Below are positions 35,808 through 45,552 of a DNA stretch of 64,000 bases, in pieces. How positions within the stretch are numbered: the stretch's first letter is position 1; each line of letters begins with the position of its first letter. Source of the stretch: Teratosphaeria epicoccoides (lineage: Eukaryota; Ascomycota; Dothideomycetes; Mycosphaerellales; Teratosphaeriaceae). A program made the translations under genes and the position numbers. The stretch is from positions 47,356-111,355 of the forward strand of contig JADDMT010000096.1 in assembly GCA_021401465.1 (NCBI GenBank), read 5' to 3'. Under the pieces are notes generated by a model that saw only the letters and a list, made by a program, of their open reading frames with translations, had not been told where the DNA came from and ran no database searches.

Positions 35808-37431
35808 CGTCTTGAAAACCTAACCCCTAAGCAGTACGAAGTACGAAGAGTAGACCGAGTAGAGCTAAGTTAGCTAAGTAGGTGCTAGTAGTATACTAGC
35901 AGTATCTTACTAGCTCGGCCTACTCGGCCCTACTCCTAGCTACTCGATTCACGGGCTTGTTAGCCTTCCTACTCATGCCTACTCGTAGGCGTGCTTATTT
36001 GACGGCTTTCTACTCGATCGCTACTTACCTACACTTGTACGCTCCTCTGACATGTACGTCTACTTAGCCCTACTCCTAGCCATGCAATCTGGCGACAGGC
36101 ATTACTACTAAGTGTTAGCGATATGCAGTAGTTAGAATGAAACTTGTCTTTAGACTGCCCCCTTACATAGCTCATTTACCGTACTAGCTACTACGCCGCT
36201 GTCTCTACGCTATAGGTAGTCTCCGAAGCCTTCTACAGTTAACGGCTATAGCTTGTAAGTCGTCTACATCCTCCTATGCCTTTCCTTATACGCTTAGAGG
36301 CGCATCTAGTCCGCAACCTATTCGACGATCTTGTCTTTAACCTCTACGCTCTCTAACATTCCCTCATACTTCTTGACTGCTAGAAACCGAAGTCGAGGCA
36401 GCTAAGTAGCTATAATAGTCATGTAGAGTACGAACTGCTTAGAGTACACGAAACTGTAGAGGTCTGCATTAATGTCATCTAAATTCTAGTAAATACATAC
36501 ATACCTACCTGCTATGTTAGTAGCAGCTAAGCAGCTACTACGACCAAAATATGCTACTGTCGAATTACATCTACCTACTATTACTGTATTAAATCAGCAG
36601 GGACTATAGCTCTTACTAGCATGCTAGTCTCACAGGAGCTAAGAAACAAGTAAACTATAAGTAATACTATCTCCGCTAGCTCGCTAGACTTCAGGAAACA
36701 CGGCTAGACCCCCGTTTAGAATACTACTATGTCTCTACGCCCGCCTGCTCGCTAGCCTACTATGGCCTCAGAAACATGTGTCGAGATGCACATATGTACT
36801 TGTTAGCGCATCTCGTTCCTCTGCACGTAGTACGAGACGATGAACGGCTTGTTCATTGTGCCATTTAAAGTAGCCAAGTTGTTACAGGCTCCTACGACAA
36901 TGTCGCTAAACTCGCCCTATAGACGCTGTCTAAACTGTAGAGAGAACTCGTCGTATAATGGCTCTATGTCGTATGTATTCTATAGGCCTTAGTAGAATGC
37001 CTAGGTGTACTAGTCTTCTGTCTTGTACTCGACATTAACCTTCTTTTAGCCTGACTAATTAGCGTCTTCTATCTTCATCATAATGAAGACGACCTTCCTA
37101 TTCCTTTTGCTCCTAAACACACGGACCCCCCTAAAACTCATCTAAGGGGCGTTAGGGGTCCCATTGTAACTGACGACGATTAGCCCGCCGAAGAAAAGCT
37201 TATGTACACCTAGCGGTCTAGTAAGTAGCACTCTAAACACCTTGTTCGTAATCAGGGGTAGTATACTGTTAGCCCGCTCCCTTGTCGCGCGACTCGCTAT
37301 GTCCTCCCCTTTAAAGATCTTCTTGAACGGCAGGATTTTGACGCGTCTAGTAAACATGAAGTTAGTAACTAGTCGTCATATCTTAGGGTTAACTGTATAC
37401 TCATTCCTATTCCGGGTTAGCCGCCTAGCGC
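35808..37431 (-). repeat. Z unit, copy 1 (inverted relative to copy 2)
   Basis: About 1.62 kb matching 56281-57907 on the other strand, with only C/T and G/A differences noticed. Its outer end reads GTCTTGAAAACC, its inner end GCCGCCTAGCGC. The outer 200 bp holds repeated CTACTCG motifs and a TAGTAGTATACTAG palindrome, as expected of a DNA-transposon subterminal region. It abuts truncated element D. Confidence 0.75.
36000..37357 (-). pseudogene. Gene remnant in Z copy 1, uncharacterised
   Basis: Begins MFTRRVKILPF at 37357 and stays open for 71 residues, then continues with TAG at Trp/Gln positions (MSFRGVRVFRSKRNRKVVF and FSLQFRQRLQGEFGDVV follow in the same frame in copy 2). A second frame corresponding to MAGRYVCIYRNLDD lies further on. 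I do not recognise the family. The left end is approximate. Confidence 0.5.
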
Positions 37432-37432
37432 A

Positions 37433-37675
37433 CGTCTCGAAAACCAAGGCCCTAAGTAGACCGAGTAACTTGTGTTACTTAGCTTACTTACCTACTCGTC
37501 TGACTTGGCCTGCTCGTATGTACCCCCGAGAAACTCGGCCCCTCCTGAGCTACTCGTGTCGCAGACACGAGTAGCTCATAGTGTAAGAGTGCTACTAGTA
37601 AGTAACTCACTGCTAGCAGTATACTAGCGGCAAGTAGCTCGGGCACGCAAGCTAAGCTACTCGAATCAAAACAAT
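37433..37675. repeat. Candidate DNA-transposon terminus
   Basis: Begins CGTCTCGAAAACC, the same 13-bp start as the Z-unit outer end, followed by CCTAAGTAGACCGAGTA also shared in part, then many CTACTCG/CGAGTAG copies, a long inverted repeat around ACGAGTAGCTC, and the palindrome CTGCTAGCAGTATACTAGCG. This layout fits a terminal plus subterminal repeat region of a DNA transposon. Confidence 0.5.
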
Positions 37676-38006
37676 TTGCATGTAATAGATGTTAAAGTCA
37701 TAATTTTGGTTAATACTATACATCTCGTTGTTGTCGCACTATGCTCTTTTACTATTTACACTAGACCTGACGTACAACGCAAATTAAGCAGATTTGCTAA
37801 CACTAAACACATATACAGCTTAAACGCAGCTCTCACGACGCCTCTTGAATTCAAGCAAGCTGCGATATCTGACTTGCGCCTCACGCCCGAAGACCTTAAT
37901 CGGTATAGCTAGTAACAAATGCACAGCTACTACATACTATCTACACATCCTGTATTAGCCCTTACACATGAATCTTCTACTCGCCCTCATCCTCTATTCC
38001 GTTCTA
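37676..38006. other. Less RIP-mutated segment, no recognised gene
   Basis: About 330 bp in which CpA and TpG are common again. A 78-codon plus-strand frame (37676-37912) is open without stops, but it has no homologue I recognise and could be chance. I see no motif I can name. Confidence 0.35.
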
Positions 38007-38290
38007 CTAGCTTACCTTCACTACTACCGACTTTCCTAAAGCGCTACTATTTCGCCCCTCCTGTAGCTTCTTAAAGGTCGCATCATTAAAGACCTTGTCG
38101 CTATAGCCCTTAATCTGCTCTGACAAGGTCGAGTCCGTGAATATAGTGTGCTACTACAACTGACTATCCCTTAACTCAGAGTCGTCAAGCGTATCCTCTA
38201 CCTTCTCTACAACGTTTGACTAGTTGCTTATAAGATCACACTAATCGAGCAGAGCGCATGCTATGCTACATCATAATCGTTAGCTAATGT
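38007..38290 (-). pseudogene. Uncharacterised minus-strand coding remnant
   Basis: About 90 codons ending in TAG at 38007, with stops only at Gln/Trp-like positions (VEKVEDTLDDSELRDSQL, EQIKGYSDKVFNDATF). It lies downstream of gene X on the same strand and might be part of it or of the same element. Function unknown. Confidence 0.4.
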
Positions 38291-38334
38291 ATACTACGTA
38301 GCTACTAAACTACCGCTAGTACCTCCTATTGATA

Positions 38335-38395
38335 TCGAAGTGCTAGCGGTATGTTAGTAGCATAACGCTAGTATACTACTAGCACACTTACCTAG
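38335..38395. repeat. Palindrome pair of the CTAGTAGTATACTAG family
   Basis: Two related palindromic copies (GTGCTAGCGGTATGTTAGTAGC and GCTAGTATACTACTAGCAC) close to the 3' end of gene X, like those at 47758, 49431, 49520 and 49690. Probably subterminal motifs of a DNA transposon. Confidence 0.5.
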
Positions 38396-38782
38396 CATTT
38401 TTTGCCTCTGCCTCTAGCAAAGCTTGGCTCCTACTGTCGCCTTAGTCTTTGTCCTTCGCGGTCGAGCTTCATGTCCTATAGCTATCGTCATTAACTACGC
38501 CGATACGTAGAGTCAATAATCGCACATACCGTGTGTTAGTAAGTCTTTGCGTTTTGCCTCTCGCTAGAGCCGCGCTAGCGTTTATCCGTTATTAGCATGG
38601 TTTAGTCGATACATGAGTCCCCTTGCCTATACCGCTTGTCTACACTAGTCACGCTTAACCGCCTACTCCGTAGTTTAGGCCTCTCGCTACTTCCGCCTCG
38701 TTAGCGATAGCTGGCCCTCATGACGCGCCAAGGCTACTAACCTTTCATCTTGCGTGTGTCTAGGTCGGGGCTTATCGACTAC

Positions 38783-38944
38783 TGTGAAGGGCGAGGCCCT
38801 AAGTCTTGGCACAGGCTAGGGCCTGTGCGACCCCTAACGAGGCTAGCTATAAAGGACTAGACAGCTAGCAGATAGTCCTTCTCTCCCTATTATACTTGTT
38901 AAATACTACATGAACCCCTGTGTATACGGTGTTTACCTATAACA
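38783..38944 (+). repeat. 5' LTR of F
   Basis: 162 bp, TGTGAAGGG...TATAACA. It aligns end to end with the 3' LTR; the last 14 bases differ only by C/T and G/A changes. Contains CTATAAAGGAC, a likely TATA box. Confidence 0.92.
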
Positions 38945-38965
38945 TTAAGTACGATCAATTTCACT

Positions 38966-40171
38966 ATAGATAGGCCGCCCCCTAGCCAATTAACCCTAGT
39001 GTCCGAAGGATCTACGAACAAGGAAGCGTTAGCAGAAATGCGCCATGTCGTCGAGGGAATGCATACCTAGTAACAGCAAATTATGGCCGAGCTGACAGCC
39101 ACAAGGGCCGCGTTAAATGAATCGGAGTCCTGACAGCGACAGAACCTAGGCGTCCTGTCAGAGGAGCTACTAAAGACCCTTGCGGACGCGCTAGCCGTAG
39201 CAACGCGTGCGAACTCTGTCGTAGAACTGACAGGACCCCGAGAATAGAGGCTACTAACGTAGGACAGAAAAGCTAAATCGTTTAGGGATTACCTGCTCTA
39301 TATTAGGAGTTCGTTTAGGGCGCGCTCTAGGGTAAAACCCCCGATAGGCGTGGATTATTACTAGAACACAATCTACGACACCCTCCCCGCTTGCTAGCGC
39401 GCCCGGATGCGCCATTTCTAGGAGAAAGGAGGCCCGGACAGAGCGAAGGACCCCGAAGCTTTCCTCACGTAACTCGAGGCCGTGTTCGCGGATAGCAACG
39501 AGATAGCGAGAGCTCTAGAACAGCTCACGAACCTCTGACACGTAGCAGGCTAGCCATAGCACGAGCACTAGCTAGAATTCGACGAACTCCTGCTGTTAGC
39601 AGGAGGAGACTAGTAGACAGATGACGCGAAGATCAGATACCTCAAGAATTCGTTTTCGAACCCCGCCAGGATGTACATGGCAAACGTGAGAGACAAGGGG
39701 GACTACTACGCGTTTGCGGAGGAGGTCGAAAGGGTCATGACAAACTCCGAGGCAACTGACTAGTTCAAGGCGGCCTATAGGAGGTAGTTAAGAGAAAAGA
39801 ACAAGGACTCTAAAGGTATTCCTATAGCTGCCATGTAGGTGCCTAACCCTAGAGTCGGATCCCGAATAGACGCGGATAGGGATACGGTCATAGTACTAAC
39901 TTGTACTACAGGAGACCGATATGACAGCAAAGGACCCCGACAAAACAACGGGGGGAAACGACGCGCTAAATAGGTAGACGCTACAGAGAGAGAGAAACGC
40001 TAGGAGAATAACCTGTGCTACCGCTGCAGAGCGTCTAGCTACTAAGTCAAGGGGTGTCCCTACGCCTCGGCTATACCCCTAGCCCGGATCAATACGACTA
40101 GAGTGTCGCCATTGCTAGAGGACGATAGAATAGCAGAGTAACCTAGGAGGAACAACTCGGGAAAAGATTGA
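38966..40171 (+). pseudogene. gag of F
   Basis: About 402 codons. The presumed start is ATA GAT AGG at 38966, likely ATG before RIP. Recognisable stretches: EALAEMRHVVEGM, AKSFRDYLLYIRSSFRARS, FLT.LEAVFADSNEIARA, then a zinc knuckle at about 40016-40057 (CYRCRASSY.VKGC, the His codon changed CAC to TAC). Ends at TGA 40169-40171, four bases after the slippery heptamer. Other stops are TAG/TAA at Gln/Trp positions. Confidence 0.85.
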
Positions 40172-40187
40172 CTCCCGCTCGGAGTCA
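40159..40187 (+). promoter_or_regulatory. -1 ribosomal frameshift signal between gag and pol of F
   Basis: Heptamer GGGAAAA at 40159-40165 is read G GGA AAA in the gag frame, the classic X XXY YYZ form. After a 3-4 nt spacer a stem-loop TGACTCC-CGCTC-GGAGTCA (40169-40187) follows. The pol frame, open upstream and downstream, is exactly -1. Gag would end at TGA 40169-40171. Confidence 0.78.
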
Positions 40188-43100
40188 GGAAGCAGGAGTA
40201 ATGGAGGTATTAGCAGAAGGATAGGAGAGAGTTAAGGGATCCATGGACAGGAACCTAATCTATACTAATGTAGTCCTAGCAAATAATACCGGGACATTAG
40301 CTCTTATCGATGAAGGGTGCTAATGCTACGCTACAATTAACGGAGACCTAGTAAAAGGTCTCGGCTTAAGCTTAATAAGCAAAGAGTCACGCATAGCGAG
40401 GGGCGTAACAGCGTCGATACAAGACTCCGCGGTAGAAGGAGTAGTCGCCTTCTAGATAGAAATCGAGAGGTTCTAGCAACTAGTGTACGCATACATAGTA
40501 AAGGATCTAGCCTTCCCCCTGATACTAGGGAACCCCTAGAAGGCTCACAATAAAGTGCGGACCGCGCCAGAAAGGCGTCGGTATTAGCATGGAAGAGCGG
40601 GACAGTAGATAAACGAAGGACGGAACTACCGAGAATACAAGGACCGCGGGAACTTTACCTAGGTATGCGCGACCGCGATAGCAGATGTCGCGGAGGCCTT
40701 AAAGGCAAAGGAATATCCGACGCTAGACGAGTTAAGGAAGGCGCTACCTCTAGAGCTTCAGCACATGGCTCCGCTGTTCTGCCGCTAGGAAGCGGAAAAA
40801 TTAGCGCTACACTGCCCTGGCATCGACTACCGCATCGAACTCCGCGAAGGACTAGACGGATCCTAGCCGGCTCTGCTATAGGGACCCCTGTACGGCATGT
40901 CGAAGGAGGAACTACTAGTTTTAAGGAAGTCCTTAGACAAACTGTTAGGGAAGGGATTCATTCGGCCTACTAACTCAGAGGCTGCGGCTCCTATGCTCTT
41001 TGTCTAGAAGCTAGGGGGAGGGCTCTAGTTCTGCTACGATTACCGCGCCCTTAACGCGATTACAAAGCAAGATAGGTACCCCCTCCCGTTAATACTAGAG
41101 ACCTTGAGGAACCTCACGGGCGCCTAGTAGCTTACTAAGGTAGATGTAGTGTCAGCCTTCTACTAAATCCGTATAGCAAAAGGCCATGAGTATAAGACAG
41201 CCTTTCGCATAAGGTTCGGTTCATTTAAATAGCTAGTATGTCCGTTCGGTTTATCCGGGGCTCTAGTAACGTTCTAACGATATATTAACATACTGCTACG
41301 CGAGGAATTAGACGACTACGCCTCTGCGTACATAGACGACGTCATCATATATAGCGGCGGTTCGCGAGAAGACCATTTCGCTAAAGTAACGCGAGTACTC
41401 TAGAAGCTCTAGGACAGGGGCCTCTACCTTGACCCCAGGAAGAGCGAGTTCGCCAAAAAGGATATCAAGTACCTAGGGTTCATAATACACGCTAACAGAA
41501 AAGGCGTAGGGACCGAGCCAGAAAAGGTAGAGGCCGTGCGTAACTAGGAGCGACTAAAAACACAAAAGGAAGTCCGTAGATTCCTCGGCTTCGCTAACTA
41601 CTACAGGATGTTCATCCCGAACTACTCGAAGACGGCTAGGCCCTTGATGGCGCTTACAGGGAAGGGCAGACTGTTCTCCTAGGGGGAACTCGAGGAGTCC
41701 GCGTTTAGAACGCTAAAAGCGAAGTTCTGTTTGGCGCTAGTCCTTTCTTAATAGAACCTAGAGCTGCCGACCTTTTTAGAGACTAACTGCAGCGGGTTTG
41801 CGTTAGGGGCGGCTCTCCTACAAGAAAACAACAGAGTCCGGAGACTAGTAGGCTTCTTCTCGCAGAAACTTAACAAGGCGGAGATTAATTACGACATCCA
41901 TGACAAAGAGATGCTAGCCGTGATATCTAGTCTGAAGTTCTAGGGCCCCGAGCTGAAGTCATGTAGGCCCTTCACTATTCTCACGGACTACAAAAACCTG
42001 GAGTACTTCATGGTCAAGCGACAGCTGTCCGAGCGGCAGATACGGTAGTACGAAACCCTCGCGCAATTCTAGTTTTCCCTGGTATATCGCCTAGGCGCTA
42101 AAGGAGTAGTCCCGGACGCGCTATTAAGACGAGAACAGGACACGCTAGGGGCAGAAGATAAGGAATCACGGTTTAGGAGGTTTTTAGACCTAGAAGTCGT
42201 AGAGAGTTAGCTAGACCCTGTGGATGAGAGCAGGGATGTCGTACTGATTACCCCGATCGGCCTGTTACCTACTACTGTAGAGAACGAACAGCAATTCGCT
42301 AACTCCGTAACCTCTAACTAGGAGCCCATAGGGCCGTTCCAGGACAGCACCCTTAATGACCTATAGGCAGCTACAGTAGAGAAAGACGAGCTGTACTCGA
42401 TAGTGTTAAAAGCAGTAAAGAGCGGCTCCTAGGCGCTACTAGCTAGAGCGAGGCTGAAACTACAAGCGGGGGACTACAAGATCGACAAGAGGGGCTTCCT
42501 GCGATACCGCGACAAACTATAGGTCCTAGGAGCAAACGACAGTCAGCCTAGGGGCGAGACCTCGGACTCTAACGACGAAAGTAACAACATGCTTAGGACG
42601 AAGCTTATTTAGTCTATGCACGACACTATAGTATACAGGTACCTAGGACGGGACGCTACGACGATGATCCTAGGGCGCGACTTCTACTAGCCGTTACTGT
42701 CTAAGCATGTCTGGCGGTTCCTGAGGAACTACAACTACTGTAGTCGCAACAAAGTATAGAGAGAGCACAAGCACGGACTGCTGAAGCTATTACTAGTTCC
42801 TGACAGATTCTTCTAGGAGATCTCCATGGACTTCATGACAGACTTGCCTGATTCCGAGGGATGTCGATACCTATGGGTTATTAAGGATCGCCTATGTAAG
42901 TACGTAGTTTTGCAGGCGATACCTAGCATGAAAGCAGAGGAGTACGCGGAGAAGTTCATAGATTGCTAGGCCTAGTACCATGGAATGCCGACGGCTATTA
43001 CGAGCGACTAGGGCACTAACTAGACTAGCACCTTCTAGACGACCTTCTGCAAAGGAATAGGCGTGTCCTAGCGGTTAAGCTCTACGTACTACCTATAGAC

Positions 43101-43869
43101 AGACAGAGGCCCTAAACGCCTAAACTAAGAAGTATAAGCATACCTCCGGAACTATATTAACTATGAGTAATCCGACTAGAAGCGATAGCTCCCCGTGGCT
43201 CAACTAGCGCTAAACGGGAGGTATTACTCAGGAATTAGCATGAGCCCCTTCTTCGCTACCTATAGCTACGAAGCATAGGGCCCTGTACCTTTAACCGAGG
43301 ACCCTATAGGGCCTAGCCCGTTAAAGGCAGCCAAGAGGGCAAAGACGTTCGTAGGAAAGATTCAGGACATAACGGGAATCTGCCAAGTAACAATGGCGGC
43401 TTCCGCGTAGGAACAGGAGGAGTCTGCTAATAAACGCTAGAACCCTGCCCTAATTTATAAAGTCGGTAACAAGGTCTGGCTAGATCTACGGAACTATACT
43501 ACAGAGAGACCTAAGAAAAGCTTAGACGCTAAGCATGCGAAGTACACAGTAGCCGAAGTGTTATTACTAGTCTCTATCCGCTTGACTAGGCTCCTAAACA
43601 ACATACACCTAGTGTTCTATACTAACCTGCTAAGACTAGCGGGCAAGGACCCTATGCCTAGGCAGGAGAACGACGACGAACAGCCGGACCCCCTTCTGTT
43701 TAAGTCGCACGAAGAGTAGTTAGTAGAGGAGATACTCTGCGCGAGGGACAAGAGAAGGGGAAGAGGACGCGAGGTCCTAGTGAAATAGTCAGGGTACTAT
43801 AAACCTACATGGGAGCCCCTAGAAAACCTAATGGACACTAAAGTAATAGACCGCTTCGAGCGGGCTTAG
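40166..43869 (+). pseudogene. pol of F with C-terminal chromodomain
   Basis: Read in the -1 frame from the slippery site. Protease region with TLALIDEGC (about 40290-40323, DEG where DSG/DTG is usual); reverse transcriptase (about 40930-41560) with AYIDDVIIYS at 41323-41352; RNase H (about 41765-42120; YDIHDKEMLAVI and LTDYKNLEYF); integrase (about 42570-43330; SMDFMTDLPDSEG and YLWVIKDR); chromodomain with EILCARDKRRGRGREVLVK and WEPLENL (about 43720-43865). Trp codons in CTGG are TAG, whereas Trp in ATGGG (42868, 43809) survives. Chromovirus pol beyond doubt; the exact end is uncertain. Confidence 0.92.
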
Positions 43870-44120
43870 GGAAGCGCGGAGAACAACGATAGCCCTAGAG
43901 AGAGGTAGGACAAGAAGAAAAAGGAAACGAGATGTAGGACCTAGCAAAGGGAGTCTAGTATTTGTAACGAGGAGTACAGGCGTTTAGGAAAGGACAAAAG
44001 TTAGAGGAGAAAATTGACATTAGGTAGCTATTTATATAACAAAAGAAAGAAAAGAAGAAACCCCCCCCCCCCCTAGCCGCGGGCCCCCGCGCCGAGGATA
44101 GAGGACCCTAGTGACAATCA
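43870..44120 (+). other. Post-pol spacer of F with purine run and C13 tract
   Basis: A purine-rich AAAAGAAAGAAAAGAAGAAA run is followed by 13 C at 44061-44073. No gene seen. Confidence 0.6.
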
Positions 44121-44229
44121 GGCGGGATTGTTACTAGGGGCCCCGCTAGCGGGGCTAGCCCCCCTGTCGCCTAAAGGGCCCTCGCTAGACCCCCTAGACC
44201 TGCCGACCAGGCTGCCGTCAGAGTCCCTA

Positions 44230-44976
44230 GCCTCTCGGTTAGAGCCCCGGGTAGTAGCGCTAGACTGACAGCGACGAGGGCTCTTACCCTTACTAGCAAC
44301 GTTCTCCCGCCGCCTACCTAGGGTAAGCGCTAGTAGAACGCCCCTAGACCTTCCGAACTATTAGCGCGTAGAAACACATAGAGTACGGGACGAACTCACA
44401 GGAGGCCCTACTAGGCGATAGCGGCACCTATGGTTCCTATGACCTCCTAGGCCACGACGCTGCTCGAGGTTAGCGGCGGAATCATAGAGGACTCTGATGG
44501 AACATACCTAGACAGTAGACCCGCTAACTGCAAAGGCCCTAAGGCCTGCTAGGCCTTAAGGACCTTCGCTAGGTCGTTGTGCGCGGCGGCGCTGCCGCGA
44601 TGTTAGCCGTGTAAAACCTCCTAGGGAACAGGTCATACCTGTCGGCGTCCTAGGAACAGGTCTAGGAGGCGTAGGAGACGTAGGCGAGGGCGGGGCTAGC
44701 CGAGTTAGCGGAGCATTTTGCGCGGACACTAAGTAACGCGTATAGGGCTTTGCAGTTTAGGCGCTTGCTAGCGTAGCGCTAGCAGGCGCAGGCTCAGGTA
44801 GACTAGACAGATTCATTAGCTAAAGCCGGGCACAACGACGAGGACTCCTGAACATACCGATTAGGGGACGCAATCTACGCCCTAGAGGGCGTAGTCGACG
44901 TAGTAGATAGTAGGGGCTATCTAGTTCTAGTTAGTATCGCCCGGAATCCCGGAGAAAAGGCTAGAAGGTAGGAGAA
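44230..44976 (+). pseudogene. Possible third ORF of F, Cys/Arg-rich then Ala/Gln-rich
   Basis: Two overlapping plus-strand frames are open except for TAG/TGA. One gives a Cys cluster (CKGPKAC, LCAAALPRC.PCK, GHTCRR) running into a long Arg run (about 44520-44695). The other gives GTYGSYDLLGHDAARG, later ARAGLAELAEHFARTLSNAY and GDAIYALEGVVDVVDSRGYL (about 44690-44976). They may be one protein joined by a frameshift or intron. It lies after the chromodomain, on the sense strand. No family assigned; the Cys spacing resembles that in the R1 antisense gene (C-x2-C...C). Confidence 0.45.
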
Positions 44977-45390
44977 AGAAAGGGGGGGGCTTATGGTTTA
45001 AAGTAAGCATGTAAGAGAAAGGAAGCAAGAGCGATAGCGAAGGGCGCTTTTTATATGGCAAGGGACGCACTAGCACGGGCCTAGGAGCGCCCCTATAATG
45101 GCTCAGATGGCGATAAATAGAAGTGAAGTAAAGAGAGGTAGAAGGTAAAGTAGACTTGAATAAGCGAAGTAGAGTCTAGGAACCTGGCAAGACTAGCTAG
45201 AGGCTAGGCTGTAGGCACAGGAGAATAGGGAGCGTAAGAAGTGTGAAGTAAAGTAGACTTAGACAGGTAGAGTAGACTTAGACAAGAGAAGTGAAGTTAG
45301 GAAGCTGTGTCAGCCTAGCCGCGATCTAGAAGGAAACTGACAGATTCCTTGCCGTGAACAAGATAGGGGGGGGGGGGGGGGGGGGGGTAA
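44977..45390 (+). other. 3' non-coding region of F ending in a G22 polypurine tract
   Basis: No gene. Repeated purine-rich GTAGACTTAGACAG...AAGTGAAGT motifs (45110-45300), then 22 G (45366-45387) and TAA directly before the 3' LTR. The G run is the presumed polypurine primer. Confidence 0.7.
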
Positions 45391-45552
45391 TGTAAAGGGC
45401 GAGGCCCTAAGTCTTGGCACAGGCTAGGGCCTGTGCGACCCCTGACGAGGCCGGCTATAAAGGACCGGACAGCTAGCAGATAGTCCTTCTCTCCCTATCG
45501 TACTTGTTAAATACTACATGAACCCCTATGTATACGCTGTTTACCCGTGATA
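45391..45552 (+). repeat. 3' LTR of F
   Basis: 162 bp, TGTAAAGGG...CGTGATA, followed by ACTAC. Same length as the 5' LTR. Confidence 0.92.

Larger units (their letters stand above)
38783..45552 (+). mobile_element. R3 element F, complete Ty3/gypsy chromovirus
   Basis: 6770 bp with 162-bp LTRs (38783-38944 and 45391-45552) and target duplication ACTAC at 38778-38782 and 45553-45557. Plus strand. Gag and pol are in different frames, joined by a -1 frameshift signal. Pol ends with a chromodomain. A further 1.5 kb before the 3' LTR includes a possible extra ORF, a C13 tract and a G22 tract. RIP has placed stops at nearly all Trp codons. Confidence 0.93.

Noticed and set aside
37242..37574. 110-codon plus-strand ORF
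   Set aside because: Antisense to the MFTRRVKILPF gene remnant in Z and crossing the Z boundary, so not a single gene.
40665..40973. 102-codon plus-strand ORF, basic
   Set aside because: Shadow in another frame of the protease-RT region of F, whose proper frame gives clear pol motifs.
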